A DNA stretch of 36,059 bases, taken from an uncultured Oscillospiraceae bacterium. Its GTDB lineage: Bacteria > Bacillota > Clostridia > Oscillospirales > Ruminococcaceae. The DNA is taken from positions 1 through 36,059 of the forward strand of contig CATJCP010000236.1 of NCBI GenBank assembly GCA_949737515.1, read 5' to 3'. Positions 25,522 through 33,749 of this stretch are shown piece by piece. The position numbers and the translations under genes are program-made. Below the pieces are notes generated by a model, which saw only the letters and a list, made by a program, of their open reading frames with translations, had not been told where the DNA came from and did not search any database. The number at the start of each line of letters is the position of its first letter. The stretch's first letter is position 1.

Positions 25522-25926
25522 GTGAACATTGCTCTGATTGCGCATGAGGCAAAAAAGGAACTTATGGTGCAGTTCTGTATTGCTTACTGCGGCATTTTAA
25601 GCCGGCATAACCTCTGCGCTACCGGAAGAACCGGGAAACAGATAGCCGATGCTACAGGTCTTGATATCTTTCAATTTCTCAGTGGTTTCCAAGGAGGGGA
25701 CCAGCAAATCGCCGCCCGGATTGCCTGCAATGAAATCGACCTCCTGCTTTTTTTCCGAGACCCCATCACTGCCAAGCCCGGTGAACCAGACGAGGCCGGT
25801 TTACTGCGGCTGTGTGACGTCCACAATATCCCTGTGGCCACCAATATCGCGACGGCGGAGGCGCTGATCCATGCTCTGGAGCACGGCGATCTGGATTGGA
25901 GAAACATTGTAAATCCCAAGATGTAG
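25522..25926 (+). CDS. mgsA: Methylglyoxal synthase
   Basis: A 134-residue MgsA that converts dihydroxyacetone phosphate to methylglyoxal and phosphate, a bypass of lower glycolysis when phosphate is short. LIAHEAKK starts the chain, ATGRTGK (33-39) is the phosphate site, and SGFQGGDQQ contains the catalytic Asp60 (E. coli Asp71). FFRDP (Asp80) and the PGEPD segment (Asp90, E. coli Asp101) follow, then [10 protein letters not shown]. Oddly, the E. coli catalytic-site His98 (PHDPD) is Gly87 here. The GP of the common SGP motif is also changed to FQ. Activity may be altered; the family call stays firm. It starts at GTG 25522 with AAGGAGGG. It stands between minD and hisS. Confidence 0.92.
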   Translation: MNIALIAHEAKKELMVQFCIAYCGILSRHNLCATGRTGKQIADATGLDIFQFLSGFQGGDQQIAARIACNEIDLLLFFRDPITAKPGEPDEAGLLRLCDVHNIPVATNIATAEALIHALEHGDLDWRNIVNPKM

Positions 25927-25963
25927 CGCCAGTCCGCCGGATCATGAGCAAAACAGCCAAGGC

Positions 25964-26012
25964 AGACCAGAAGCGGGGGATTGGCCGGCGGAACCGGCCC
26001 TGCTTTTGGTCT
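25964..26012 (+). promoter_or_regulatory. Long hairpin between mgsA and hisS
   Basis: An outer 11-bp stem (25964-25974 with 26002-26012, one G-U pair) encloses an inner 6-bp GGCCGG/CCGGCC stem (25983-25988 with 25994-25999). T-rich DNA follows. It could be the mgsA terminator or an attenuator in the hisS leader. No T-box sequence (AGGGTGGNACCGCG-like) is present. Confidence 0.5.
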
Positions 26013-26046
26013 GTATTTTTGAATATTTTGAAAGGTAGGTACCGCT

Positions 26047-27402
26047 ATGGGAAATTTGACAAACGCCCCCCGCGGAACGCAGGATATACTGCCGGTCAGC
26101 AGCTATAAATGGAGATATATAGAAAGAGTAGCTGCCGAAGAGGCAAAGGCCTTTGGTTATCGGGAGATACGCACCCCTGTATTTGAGCATACTGAACTGT
26201 TTGTCCGTTCGGTTGGAGACGGAACGGATGTGGTCCAAAAGGAGATGTACACCTTTGACGACAGAGGCGGACGCTCCGTTACCTTAAAGCCGGAGGGCAC
26301 TGCCGGGGTGGTGCGGGCCCTGCTGGAACACGGTTGCTTTAATGATCCTATGCCGTTAAAGGCCTTTTATATTACCCCCTGCTTCCGCTACGAAAAACCT
26401 CAGGCCGGAAGGTTCCGGGAGTTCCATCAGTTTGGGGTGGAGGCGTTCGGCTCCTCTTCTCCCCTGATAGATGCGGAAACCATTGCCCTGGCCCAGGCGA
26501 TCCTTACCCGCTTGGGGGTGCCGGATATCCACCTGGAAATCAACTCCATCGGCTGTCCGGAGTGCCGTTCCGGTTACCGGAAAGAGCTGCGGGCGTATTT
26601 TGAGGGACGGAAGGACAGGCTTTGTGAAACCTGCCTGAGCCGTTTGGACAAAAACCCTATGCGTATTCTGGACTGTAAAAACCCGGATTGTGCTGAAATT
26701 GCCAAGGATGCACCGAAGATTACCGACTACCTCTGTGAGGACTGCCGGAAGCACTTTGAAAGCGTCAGGCTGGCGCTGGACGCCCTGGGCATTTCGTATG
26801 CCGTCAATCCGTCCATTGTGAGGGGGCTGGACTATTATACCAGAACGGTTTTTGAGTTTATTACCACTAGCCTGGGGTCCCAGAGCGCAGTCTGCGCTGG
26901 GGGAAGATATGATGGCCTTGTAGAGGAGCTTGGCGGGCCGTCTGTCCCCGCACTGGGCTTTGGGATGGGGCTGGAAAGGCTTTTGCTTTTGATGGAGAAG
27001 ACCAACTGCGTCTTTGAAGAAGAGCCTCCCTGCGACATCTATTTCGGCAGTATGGGGGAGGCTCCGGCTGGAGTTGCGGCGAAGCTCACCGCAAAATTGC
27101 GCACGGATTTTGGCGTGTATGCCGAATGTGACCTGATGGGGCGCAGTGTAAAGGCACAGATGAAATACGCGAATAAGATCGGAGCGAGGTTTTCTGCCAT
27201 TATCGGAGAAAATGAGTTGGAACAGAAAAAAGTCTCCATCAAGAATATGGTGAGCGGCGAGACAAAGGAAATGTCATTGGACAAGGATTTTACAGAACAT
27301 CTCGCGGACTTTATGGCATATGAACAGCTTTATAACTCCTGTGAGGATATGGAGAAGATGTTCCAGATGACCTCTCAGGGGGAACAGTTGGAAAGGCCTT
27401 AA
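26047..27402 (+). CDS. hisS: Histidyl-tRNA synthetase
   Basis: A 451-residue class II aminoacyl-tRNA synthetase that charges tRNA-His. It begins NAPRGTQDILP, a family signature. Class II motif 2 is CFRYEKPQAGRFREFHQFG; the HisA histidine-binding motif is VRGLDYYTRTVFEF; motif 3 is GFGMGLERLLLL. The C-terminal anticodon-binding domain contains DLMGRSVKAQMKYANKIGARF. The chain ends with a roughly 35-residue tail after the anticodon-binding domain, slightly longer than average. The ATG follows AAAGGTAGG at 7 bases. It is followed after 31 bases by aspS, a common Firmicute pair likely transcribed together. No T-box was detected. Confidence 0.97.
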   Translation: MGNLTNAPRGTQDILPVSSYKWRYIERVAAEEAKAFGYREIRTPVFEHTELFVRSVGDGTDVVQKEMYTFDDRGGRSVTLKPEGTAGVVRALLEHGCFNDPMPLKAFYITPCFRYEKPQAGRFREFHQFGVEAFGSSSPLIDAETIALAQAILTRLGVPDIHLEINSIGCPECRSGYRKELRAYFEGRKDRLCETCLSRLDKNPMRILDCKNPDCAEIAKDAPKITDYLCEDCRKHFESVRLALDALGISYAVNPSIVRGLDYYTRTVFEFITTSLGSQSAVCAGGRYDGLVEELGGPSVPALGFGMGLERLLLLMEKTNCVFEEEPPCDIYFGSMGEAPAGVAAKLTAKLRTDFGVYAECDLMGRSVKAQMKYANKIGARFSAIIGENELEQKKVSIKNMVSGETKEMSLDKDFTEHLADFMAYEQLYNSCEDMEKMFQMTSQGEQLERP

Positions 27403-27433
27403 AAACGCGGTTCGCAGAAGGGAATGATAGATT

Positions 27434-29227
27434 GTGGCAGACACCATGAAAGGGCTCAAACGCTCCTGTTATGCCGGGGAACTGACAGCAGGGGACATTG
27501 GTAAGACGGCTGTTGCCGCCGGATGGGTTCAAAAAATCCGCGACCTGGGGAATTTGATTTTTATTGACCTGCGGGATAGAAGCGGCATTGTCCAGCTGGC
27601 CTTTGACGACTCCACTAATCGGGAAATCTTTGAAAAGGCTGCTTCGGTACGGGGAGAATATGTTGTAATGGCCCAAGGGACTGTGCGCAGGAGGGAATCT
27701 GTCAATAAAGATATCCCCACAGGGGAGATTGAGATTTTTGTAGACGATTTCCGCATCCTCGCCAAGTCCTTGACGCCGCCCTTTGAGATTACCGACCAAA
27801 CCAATGTAAAGGAAGAGCTGCGGCTGAAATACCGCTACCTTGACCTGCGCCGTTCGCAGATGCAGAAATACCTTTTAACCCGCCATAAGATTGCAAAGGT
27901 AGCAAGGGATTACTACTCTGAAAACGGGTTTTTGGAGATAGAGACCCCAACCCTGATCAAATCCACCCCGGAGGGGGCCAGGGATTACCTAGTGCCCTCT
28001 CGTATCCATGAGGGCAAGTTCTATGCCCTGCCCCAGTCCCCTCAAACCTACAAGCAGCTTTTGATGCTCTCCGGCGTGGACAGGTATATGCAGATCGCCA
28101 GGTGCTACCGGGATGAGGACTTGAGGGCAGACCGCCAGCCGGAATTTACCCAGATCGATCTGGAGATGTCCTTTGTGGACCAGGACGATGTGATTGCCGT
28201 AAACGAAGGGTTTCTGAAAAGGCTTTTCAAAGAGGTTTTGGATGTGGATATCTCCCTGCCCCTGCGGCGTATTCCTTATATGGAGGCCATGGAACGCTTT
28301 GGCTCCGACAAGCCGGATACCCGGTTTGGCATGGAGCTTGTGGACCTGTCCCAGATTCTGCGGGGAACTTCTTTTAAGGTTTTTGCAGGGGCCTTGGAGG
28401 CGGGAGGTAGCGTCCGAGCCATTGTTGCAAAGGGGGCGGCAGATAAGCTCAGCCGCAAGGAGATCGACAAGCTGACTGATTTTGTTAAAACCTACCAGGC
28501 TAAAGGGCTTGCTTTTACCCGCGTCACCGCTGACGCGCACAGCTCCTCCTTTGAGAAATTCCTGGCCCCTGAGGAGGTAGAGGCTGTCCACAAGGCCGTT
28601 GGCCTGGAAAAGGGCGACGTGCTTTTGGTTGTGGCGGATAAAAACCCGGTGGTATTTGCCGCCCTGGGGGCATTGCGCAAGCATTTGGCCGAGAAGCTGG
28701 AGCTGCTGGATAAGTCCAAGTTTGACCTTTTGTGGGTGACGGACTTCCCCCTCTTTGAGTACAGCGAGGAGGAGAACCGGTATGTATCGGTCCACCATCC
28801 CTTTACCCACCCGGCGGAGGAGGATATCCCCCTGCTGGAGGAGCATCCGGAGAAGGTGCGCTCCATTGCCTACGACATTGTGATCAACGGCTATGAGGCG
28901 GGCGGAGGCTCTATCCGTATCCATGACCAGGAGCTGCAGAAGAGGATGTTCCGCGCCCTGGGCTTTACCGACGAACAGGCCCAGGAGAAGTTCGGATTTT
29001 TGATGGGGGCATTCCAATATGGCGCGCCGCCCCATGGGGGGCTGGCCTTTGGCATGGACCGGCTGACCATGATACTGACCGGCACGGAGAACATCAAGGA
29101 CGTCATCGCCTTCCCCAAGGTGCAAAACGCCAGCGAACTGATGACAGAGTGCCCCGCAGAGGTGGAAGAAAAGGCGTTGGAGGAACTGCACATTGCCGTA
29201 AGGGAAAAGGAAGATAAATCAGTGTGA
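27434..29227 (+). CDS. aspS: Aspartyl-tRNA synthetase
   Basis: A 597-residue bacterial-type AspRS that charges tRNA-Asp. It has an N-terminal OB-fold anticodon domain (about 10-110, with GWVQKIRDLGNLIFIDLRDRSG), a class II catalytic domain with motif 2 CYRDEDLRADRQPEFTQID, and an inserted GAD domain (about 290-400). Motif 3 is GGLAFGMDRLTMI near the end. The GAD domain is typical of bacterial enzymes. The start is GTG 27434; an ATG at 27446 is an alternative with an equal frame. The upstream site is weak (AAGGGA). It lies 31 bases after hisS and before a strong hairpin terminator. Whether it charges tRNA-Asn as well (non-discriminating) cannot be told from this window. Confidence 0.97.
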   Translation: MADTMKGLKRSCYAGELTAGDIGKTAVAAGWVQKIRDLGNLIFIDLRDRSGIVQLAFDDSTNREIFEKAASVRGEYVVMAQGTVRRRESVNKDIPTGEIEIFVDDFRILAKSLTPPFEITDQTNVKEELRLKYRYLDLRRSQMQKYLLTRHKIAKVARDYYSENGFLEIETPTLIKSTPEGARDYLVPSRIHEGKFYALPQSPQTYKQLLMLSGVDRYMQIARCYRDEDLRADRQPEFTQIDLEMSFVDQDDVIAVNEGFLKRLFKEVLDVDISLPLRRIPYMEAMERFGSDKPDTRFGMELVDLSQILRGTSFKVFAGALEAGGSVRAIVAKGAADKLSRKEIDKLTDFVKTYQAKGLAFTRVTADAHSSSFEKFLAPEEVEAVHKAVGLEKGDVLLVVADKNPVVFAALGALRKHLAEKLELLDKSKFDLLWVTDFPLFEYSEEENRYVSVHHPFTHPAEEDIPLLEEHPEKVRSIAYDIVINGYEAGGGSIRIHDQELQKRMFRALGFTDEQAQEKFGFLMGAFQYGAPPHGGLAFGMDRLTMILTGTENIKDVIAFPKVQNASELMTECPAEVEEKALEELHIAVREKEDKSV

Positions 29228-29237
29228 GCGATGTGTG

Positions 29238-29271
29238 AAGGCCGACAGTGGGACGTTCCACTGTCGGCCTT
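29238..29271 (+). terminator. Terminator of hisS-aspS
   Basis: A perfect 14-bp stem (29238-29251 with 29258-29271) with a 6-base loop lies just 10 bases after the aspS stop. The T-tail is poor, but stem strength and position fit a terminator. Confidence 0.75.
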
Positions 29272-29391
29272 GCACATTGTATCCCTCCATATCTCAACCT
29301 TGGTTGTTTATTATAAAGAAACAAAATAAGTTTTTTGTACATTTAAAATATCTGTTTATCGTATAAAATTGACCACATAGGGGGTGACTAT

Positions 29392-29700
29392 GTGGAGGTG
29401 TACGATTTTGGTTTAAGGCTGAAAGAGCTTCGAGAGCGCAAGAAACTATCTCAATCTGAAGTCGCTGCGCGTCTGAATGTAGGCCGCTCCACAATTAGCG
29501 GGTATGAGAGCAATACCATTACTCCCAGCCTTGAACAATTTACAAGGTTAGCAATTTTATACAATACATCTTTGGACTATATGATGGGCCTTGAAAACCG
29601 TACTTGCTTTTATTTAGATGGTCTAAATAAAAATCAGCAACAAACCATCTTGGATATTGTGGACCGGCTGAAGACATCATTCCTACAAAGTGAGGAATAA
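29392..29700 (+). CDS. XRE-family transcriptional regulator (102 aa)
   Basis: A Cro/C1-type helix-turn-helix regulator. The HTH domain covers residues 6-63: LRLKELRERKKLSQSEVAARL, then NVGRSTISGYES as the recognition helix, then PSLEQFTRLAILYNTSLDYMMG. The C-terminal 35 residues form a helix with KNQQQTILDIVDRL. The start is GTG 29392, with GGGGGTGA upstream at 4-5 bases, matching the longer anti-Shine-Dalgarno complement GGAGGTGA. It sits in AT-rich DNA between aspS and another XRE gene, on the same strand. The regulated genes are unknown; it may be self-regulated. Such pairs are typical of small mobile or defence-type loci, but no partner effector is visible. Confidence 0.88.
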   Translation: MEVYDFGLRLKELRERKKLSQSEVAARLNVGRSTISGYESNTITPSLEQFTRLAILYNTSLDYMMGLENRTCFYLDGLNKNQQQTILDIVDRLKTSFLQSEE

Positions 29701-29815
29701 GTTTTCATTTGTTCGATACTACGTTATACCGTTTTTATTATACTTTATAGCTTACTCCAATGCAAGGGCTTAACCAAGTATAATGAACGATACAACGAGG
29801 CAATGGGGTGATGAT

Positions 29816-30124
29816 TTGAAAGATGTTTTAGCTGAAATCACAAGGCTGCGGTTGAAACGGAACTGGTCAGAATATGAACTTGCACAGCGTTCTGGTTTAT
29901 CACAATCAACGATTTCGACTTGGTATCGAAAAAATCAGATTCCTACCATACAAACATTAGAAAAGGTTTGCCGTGGATTTGGTATAACCCTATCTCAATT
30001 TTTTGCCACAGAAGATGACGTAATATCCCTCACATCAGAGCAGAAGGAACTGCTTGATTGCTGGGCTTCATTGAGCGATACACAACGAACGCTCTTTATG
30101 AACCTATTCAAAACCATCCCTTAG
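29816..30124 (+). CDS. Second XRE-family transcriptional regulator
   Basis: A 102-residue HTH protein beginning KDVLAEITRLRLKRNW. Its HTH has ELAQRSGLSQSTISTWYRKNQIPTIQTLEKVC and GFGITLSQFFA, a conserved Clostridial XRE type often found alone. I chose TTG 29816 because GGGGTGAT is 4 bases upstream, the same kind of site as in the preceding gene. An ATG at 29783 would add 11 residues but lacks a good site. The C-terminal part (EQKELLDCWASLSDTQRTLFMNLFKT) is helical. The gene follows the 29392 gene by 115 bases and is ended by a strong terminator. The target is unknown. Confidence 0.82.
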   Translation: MKDVLAEITRLRLKRNWSEYELAQRSGLSQSTISTWYRKNQIPTIQTLEKVCRGFGITLSQFFATEDDVISLTSEQKELLDCWASLSDTQRTLFMNLFKTIP

Positions 30125-30158
30125 CTATGTGCTGTGTGAACGGCATATAGCTTTTTTC
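30123..30158 (+). terminator. Terminator of the second XRE gene
   Basis: A 10-bp stem (30123-30132 with 30143-30152, one G-U pair) is followed by a run of T (30152-30157). The stem begins inside the stop codon of the XRE gene. Confidence 0.85.
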
Positions 30159-30510
30159 TTTCTTGATCAGAGAACGTCTTCATCATGGGAAGGGGCGGGA
30201 CTTGGACGATACCCCGAAAGGATACCCCCGAAAAACGGGCAGTTCTTTTTGCATTCGTCGAAGTTTCACATATTATTTACATATTTTTTCTGTTTTTTTG
30301 CTATTATAATACGAGCGCCCCCTGTCAATTTGGTTTTCACACAATATTCAGAAAGAAAAGCCATATTTCTTATGGTTTTTAATTGCCATTTTGACGTATT
30401 TGTATTATGATAAGTATTGGCTTTCCAGCAAACGTGTAGATCAGCGGACTCAGCCCGCTGTTTACTTATAAATAAAAATTGCAGCCGAAAGGCTGTCAGG
30501 AGGGAACAAA
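30159..30510 (+). other. AT-rich intergenic region before the ABC operon
   Basis: No credible gene is seen. It contains a TTGACG near 30390 with a poor -10, a TATAAT in a T-rich stretch near 30303 and two small hairpins: CAGCGG/CCGCTG (30442-30460) and CAGCC-GAAA-GGCTG (30482-30495), the latter with a GNRA loop just before the AGGAGGG site of the ABC gene. A leader role is possible. No -35/-10 pair here is convincing. Confidence 0.4.
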
Positions 30511-31482
30511 ATGATAGAGGTCAAAAACCTTGTAAAGCTGTATGGCGACAAGCGTGCGGTAGACGATGTCACCTTCACAGTGCAAAAAGGGGAGGTCCTC
30601 GGCTTTCTCGGACAAAATGGTGCGGGAAAGTCCACGACGATGAATATAATCACAGGCTATCTGTCCTCCACCTCCGGTACCGTCACCATTGACGGACATG
30701 AGATTCTGGAGGAGCCCATTGAGGCCAAGAACCGGATTGGGTATCTGCCGGAGCATCCTCCCCTGTATCTGGACATGACGGTAAAGGATTACCTCAATTT
30801 TATGTTTGACCTGAAAAAGGTGAAGCTTCCCAAAAAGCAGCATATTGAGGAGATCTGCAATATCGTCAAGATCGCGGATGTGTTCAACCGGGTGATCAAG
30901 AACCTGTCCAAGGGCTACCGCCAAAGGGTGGGGCTGGCCCAGGCGCTTTTGGGGAATCCCGATGTGCTGATCCTGGACGAGCCCACCGTCGGCTTGGATC
31001 CCAAGCAGATGATAGAGATCCGCAACCTGATCAAGAGCCTTGGGGAGCGCCACACGGTTATCCTCTCCTCCCATATCCTGTCGGAGGTGCAGATGATCTG
31101 CGACCGGGTTATTGTCATCAATAAGGGCAAGCTGGTTGCGGACGGAACTCCGGACAGCCTTTCCCAGTCCATGTCCACCGATCATAAGCTTTTGGTGCGG
31201 GTGGCTGGGCCCCAGGAGGAGGTCAAAAAGTTGCTGGCGAAGATCCCTGGTATGCAGGAGGTCACCATGGTGGGGCAGCGGGAAAACGGCGAGGTGTTCG
31301 ACTTCTCCCTGGAAGCGGAGAAGGGCATGGATATCCGCCGGGAAGTCTTTAAGCGCCTTGCTGAGCGCAGCTGGCCCCTGCTGGGCATGAGAAGCTCGGA
31401 GCTGTCTTTGGAGGATATTTTCCTCCAGCTTACTGCGGAGGACTCCGCCTCCTCTGATTCTGGAAATGGAGGGAACGCCTAA
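30511..31482 (+). CDS. ABC transporter ATP-binding protein (GldA-like)
   Basis: A 323-residue ABC ATPase. Walker A is GQNGAGKST (34-42), the signature is LSKGYRQ (132-138), Walker B is LILDEP (153-158) and the His loop is LSSHIL. About 90 residues after the ATPase core form a C-terminal regulatory extension of a type seen in ABC-2 transporters. It powers export or assembly through the permease encoded next. It resembles GldA of Bacteroidetes gliding operons, but here no gliding system is implied. The ATG follows AGGAGGG. It is the first gene of a compact operon (GldA, GldF, GldG, DUF4340-like). Substrate unknown. Confidence 0.9.
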   Translation: MIEVKNLVKLYGDKRAVDDVTFTVQKGEVLGFLGQNGAGKSTTMNIITGYLSSTSGTVTIDGHEILEEPIEAKNRIGYLPEHPPLYLDMTVKDYLNFMFDLKKVKLPKKQHIEEICNIVKIADVFNRVIKNLSKGYRQRVGLAQALLGNPDVLILDEPTVGLDPKQMIEIRNLIKSLGERHTVILSSHILSEVQMICDRVIVINKGKLVADGTPDSLSQSMSTDHKLLVRVAGPQEEVKKLLAKIPGMQEVTMVGQRENGEVFDFSLEAEKGMDIRREVFKRLAERSWPLLGMRSSELSLEDIFLQLTAEDSASSDSGNGGNA

Positions 31483-32183
31483 TGTTTGCTGTTTTAAAGC
31501 GGGAACTGTCCGCTTATTTCTCTTCTCCCATCGGCTATATTTATCTGGCAGTCTTCTATGTTTTTTCCGGGTATTTTTTCTTTGGCGTGCTTTACAGCAA
31601 CACCACCAGCCTGAGCAATGTATTTAATGGGATGTTCACCATTATCATGCTGCTCATCCCCATCCTCACCATGCGGCTGATGAGCGAGGACCTAAAAAAC
31701 AAAACGGACCAAGCCCTGCTCACCGCCCCGATCAGCCTCCTTTCCCTGGTGCTGGGCAAGTTCCTGTCCGCCTTGATCGTCTACTGCCTGGGAGTGGCCA
31801 TTACATTGGTATACGCTATTGTCATCGCCACCTTTGCCCAACCGGACTGGACTGTGGTTTTTGGCAACGTGCTGGGAATGCTGCTGCTGGGGGCTGCCCT
31901 GATTGCCATTGGGATGTTTATCTCCGCCCTCACCGAAAACCAGGTGATCGCCGCCGTAGGCGGCTTTGCCGTGGGCTTTTCCCTGATACTGGTCAACTCC
32001 CTTTCCTCCCTGATCACCGTATCCTGGATGCAGAAGTTTGTCAGCGGGCTCTCCTTTATGGAGCGTTATGACGAGTTCACCAACGGTATCCTGGATATCT
32101 CCAACGTTTTCTTTTTCATAAGTATCTGCGCTGTGTTTGTATTTTTCACGGTGCGCGTCTTTGAAAAAAGAAGATGGTCCTGA
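31482..32183 (+). CDS. ABC-2 type permease (GldF-like)
   Basis: A 233-residue membrane protein with about six helices, for example VFYVFSGYFFFGVLY, TIIMLLIPILTM, LGKFLSALIVYCLGVAITLVYA and VFFFISICAVFVFFTVRVF. The first residues (FAVLKRELSAYFSSPIGYI) and the loop with MRLMSEDLKNKTDQALLTAP are the conserved ABC-2/GldF features. It starts in the TAATG overlap with the ATPase gene, so it is translationally coupled. It forms the channel of the transporter. Alternatives are other ABC-2 permeases with the same shape. Confidence 0.9.
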   Translation: MFAVLKRELSAYFSSPIGYIYLAVFYVFSGYFFFGVLYSNTTSLSNVFNGMFTIIMLLIPILTMRLMSEDLKNKTDQALLTAPISLLSLVLGKFLSALIVYCLGVAITLVYAIVIATFAQPDWTVVFGNVLGMLLLGAALIAIGMFISALTENQVIAAVGGFAVGFSLILVNSLSSLITVSWMQKFVSGLSFMERYDEFTNGILDISNVFFFISICAVFVFFTVRVFEKRRWS

Positions 32184-32201
32184 TGATGGGAGGTTTTGCA
32201 G

Positions 32202-33668
32202 ATGGACTTTAAAAAATTGTTATCGAACCGCAAGCTGAGATACGGCAGCTTCGCCACCGCCCTCTCTGTGGCCTTTTTGGTGGTGATCATCCTGCTCAAC
32301 GTGATCTTTTCCGTGTTGGCTGAGCGCTATCCGATTAACATCGACTTGACAAAGGACAGCATCTTCATGCTCACCGACGAATCGGTGGATTATCTGAAGG
32401 GGCTGGAAAAGGATGTGGATGTGTTTGTCCTGGCTGACGAGGCCACCTTTACCGCTTACGGCGGATACTATACCCAGGCTGTGGAGGTAATCAATAAGTA
32501 CTCCCAGCATTCCAAACATGTGAAGGTCTCCTATGTGGACATCGTAAAAAATCCCACCTTTACCGCCAACTATCCGGATCTGGAACTAAAAAACTATGAT
32601 ATCCTGGTCCAGTGCAACGGCAGAAGCAGGGTGGTATCGGTCAACGACCTGTTTAACATCCGCACCTCCAACAGCTATTACGGCTCCTCCTACATCGCTT
32701 CCTCTAAGGCAGAGCAGGTTATGACCTCCGCCATAATGGCTGTAGCCAGCGACCGGGTTGTCAAGCTGGCTGTCACCACCGGCCATGAGGAATATGTCAG
32801 TGAGGGCCTTCAGGATCTGCTGACCCAGAATAATTTTGAGCTGGTTACTGTGGACCTTAACACCGAGGACATCCCAGCCGACGCGGACGGCGCCATTATG
32901 GTGTCCCCCAGCCGGGATATGGATGAAGCGGTGCTGAAAAAGCTGGACACTTTCCTGAGCAATGACAGCAACTATGGCAAGTCTTTCTTCTATTTTGCCG
33001 ACGCTACTCAGGCCCCCATGCCCAATATGGAGGCTTTCCTGGAGGAGTGGGGTATTTCCATAGGAGACGGCGTGGTATTCCAGACTGACAACAGCAAGGT
33101 GATGAACTATTCCCCCTACTTCTCCCTGGTGGACTATGTGGACGAGAAGTACAGTGAGTCCTTTGCCTCCAAGGGAACCTATGTGACGCTGCCCTTCAGC
33201 CGTCCCCTCTCCCAGGTGTTTACTGAGCGGAATGGGTTTGTTACCTCGACTTTACTGCAGTTTGGAGAGGCCTCCGGCATCCGGCCCGGAGACGCGCCGG
33301 ACACCTTTGTCCCCTCTGCCTCCGATGTTTCCGGTCCCATCCCCGGCGTGATTCTCTCTACAAAGGCCCGTTACGTCAACCTGGAACCTTATGAGTCCCA
33401 TGTGGTGGTTTGCGGCACTGTTTCCGCTGTGGAGGGTTCTATTCTCCAGAGTACCTCGGTCACCAACGGGGAGTATTTCACCAACCTATTTAACACCCTG
33501 ACCCAAAGGGATGACGTGATTACCATTGCGCCCAAGGTCTTGGGGAACTCTCAGCTGGATATTACCGCCCAGCAGGCGTATACGCTCCTGATTGTCTTTA
33601 TGGTAGTCATCCCAGTGGCGGTTATGGCGGCTGGACTGATTATCTGGCTCAGACGGCGCAATAAGTAA
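32202..33668 (+). CDS. GldG-like ABC-type extracytoplasmic protein
   Basis: A 488-residue protein with an N-terminal membrane helix (about 19-38) and a C-terminal helix (about 460-483), with a large extracytoplasmic domain between. It resembles GldG/ABC-type uncharacterised transport proteins: INIDLTKDSIFMLTDESVDYLKGLEKDVDVFVLAD is the conserved N-terminal region (thioredoxin-like fold) and KLAVTTGHEEYVSEGLQDLLTQNNFELV is the family's core. The ATG at 32202 follows GGGAGG, 18 bases after the permease stop. It is probably a partner of the transporter in the cell envelope. The role is not known in Firmicutes; the family comes from gliding genes. Confidence 0.87.
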   Translation: MDFKKLLSNRKLRYGSFATALSVAFLVVIILLNVIFSVLAERYPINIDLTKDSIFMLTDESVDYLKGLEKDVDVFVLADEATFTAYGGYYTQAVEVINKYSQHSKHVKVSYVDIVKNPTFTANYPDLELKNYDILVQCNGRSRVVSVNDLFNIRTSNSYYGSSYIASSKAEQVMTSAIMAVASDRVVKLAVTTGHEEYVSEGLQDLLTQNNFELVTVDLNTEDIPADADGAIMVSPSRDMDEAVLKKLDTFLSNDSNYGKSFFYFADATQAPMPNMEAFLEEWGISIGDGVVFQTDNSKVMNYSPYFSLVDYVDEKYSESFASKGTYVTLPFSRPLSQVFTERNGFVTSTLLQFGEASGIRPGDAPDTFVPSASDVSGPIPGVILSTKARYVNLEPYESHVVVCGTVSAVEGSILQSTSVTNGEYFTNLFNTLTQRDDVITIAPKVLGNSQLDITAQQAYTLLIVFMVVIPVAVMAAGLIIWLRRRNK

Positions 33669-33749
33669 GATGTGCAGATGAGGGGGGCCTGTTTCACCGG
33701 TCCCTCTCTGTGAGAATTTTAGGCTTTTTTGAAAGGATTTTTGTCTCTT

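Noticed and set aside
26013-26046. T-box upstream of hisS
   Set aside because: The short space before hisS lacks the T-box consensus and antiterminator.
30129-30410. 93-codon ORF after the XRE terminator
   Set aside because: It starts inside the terminator hairpin, has no ribosome site and the sequence is low-complexity Phe/Ile.
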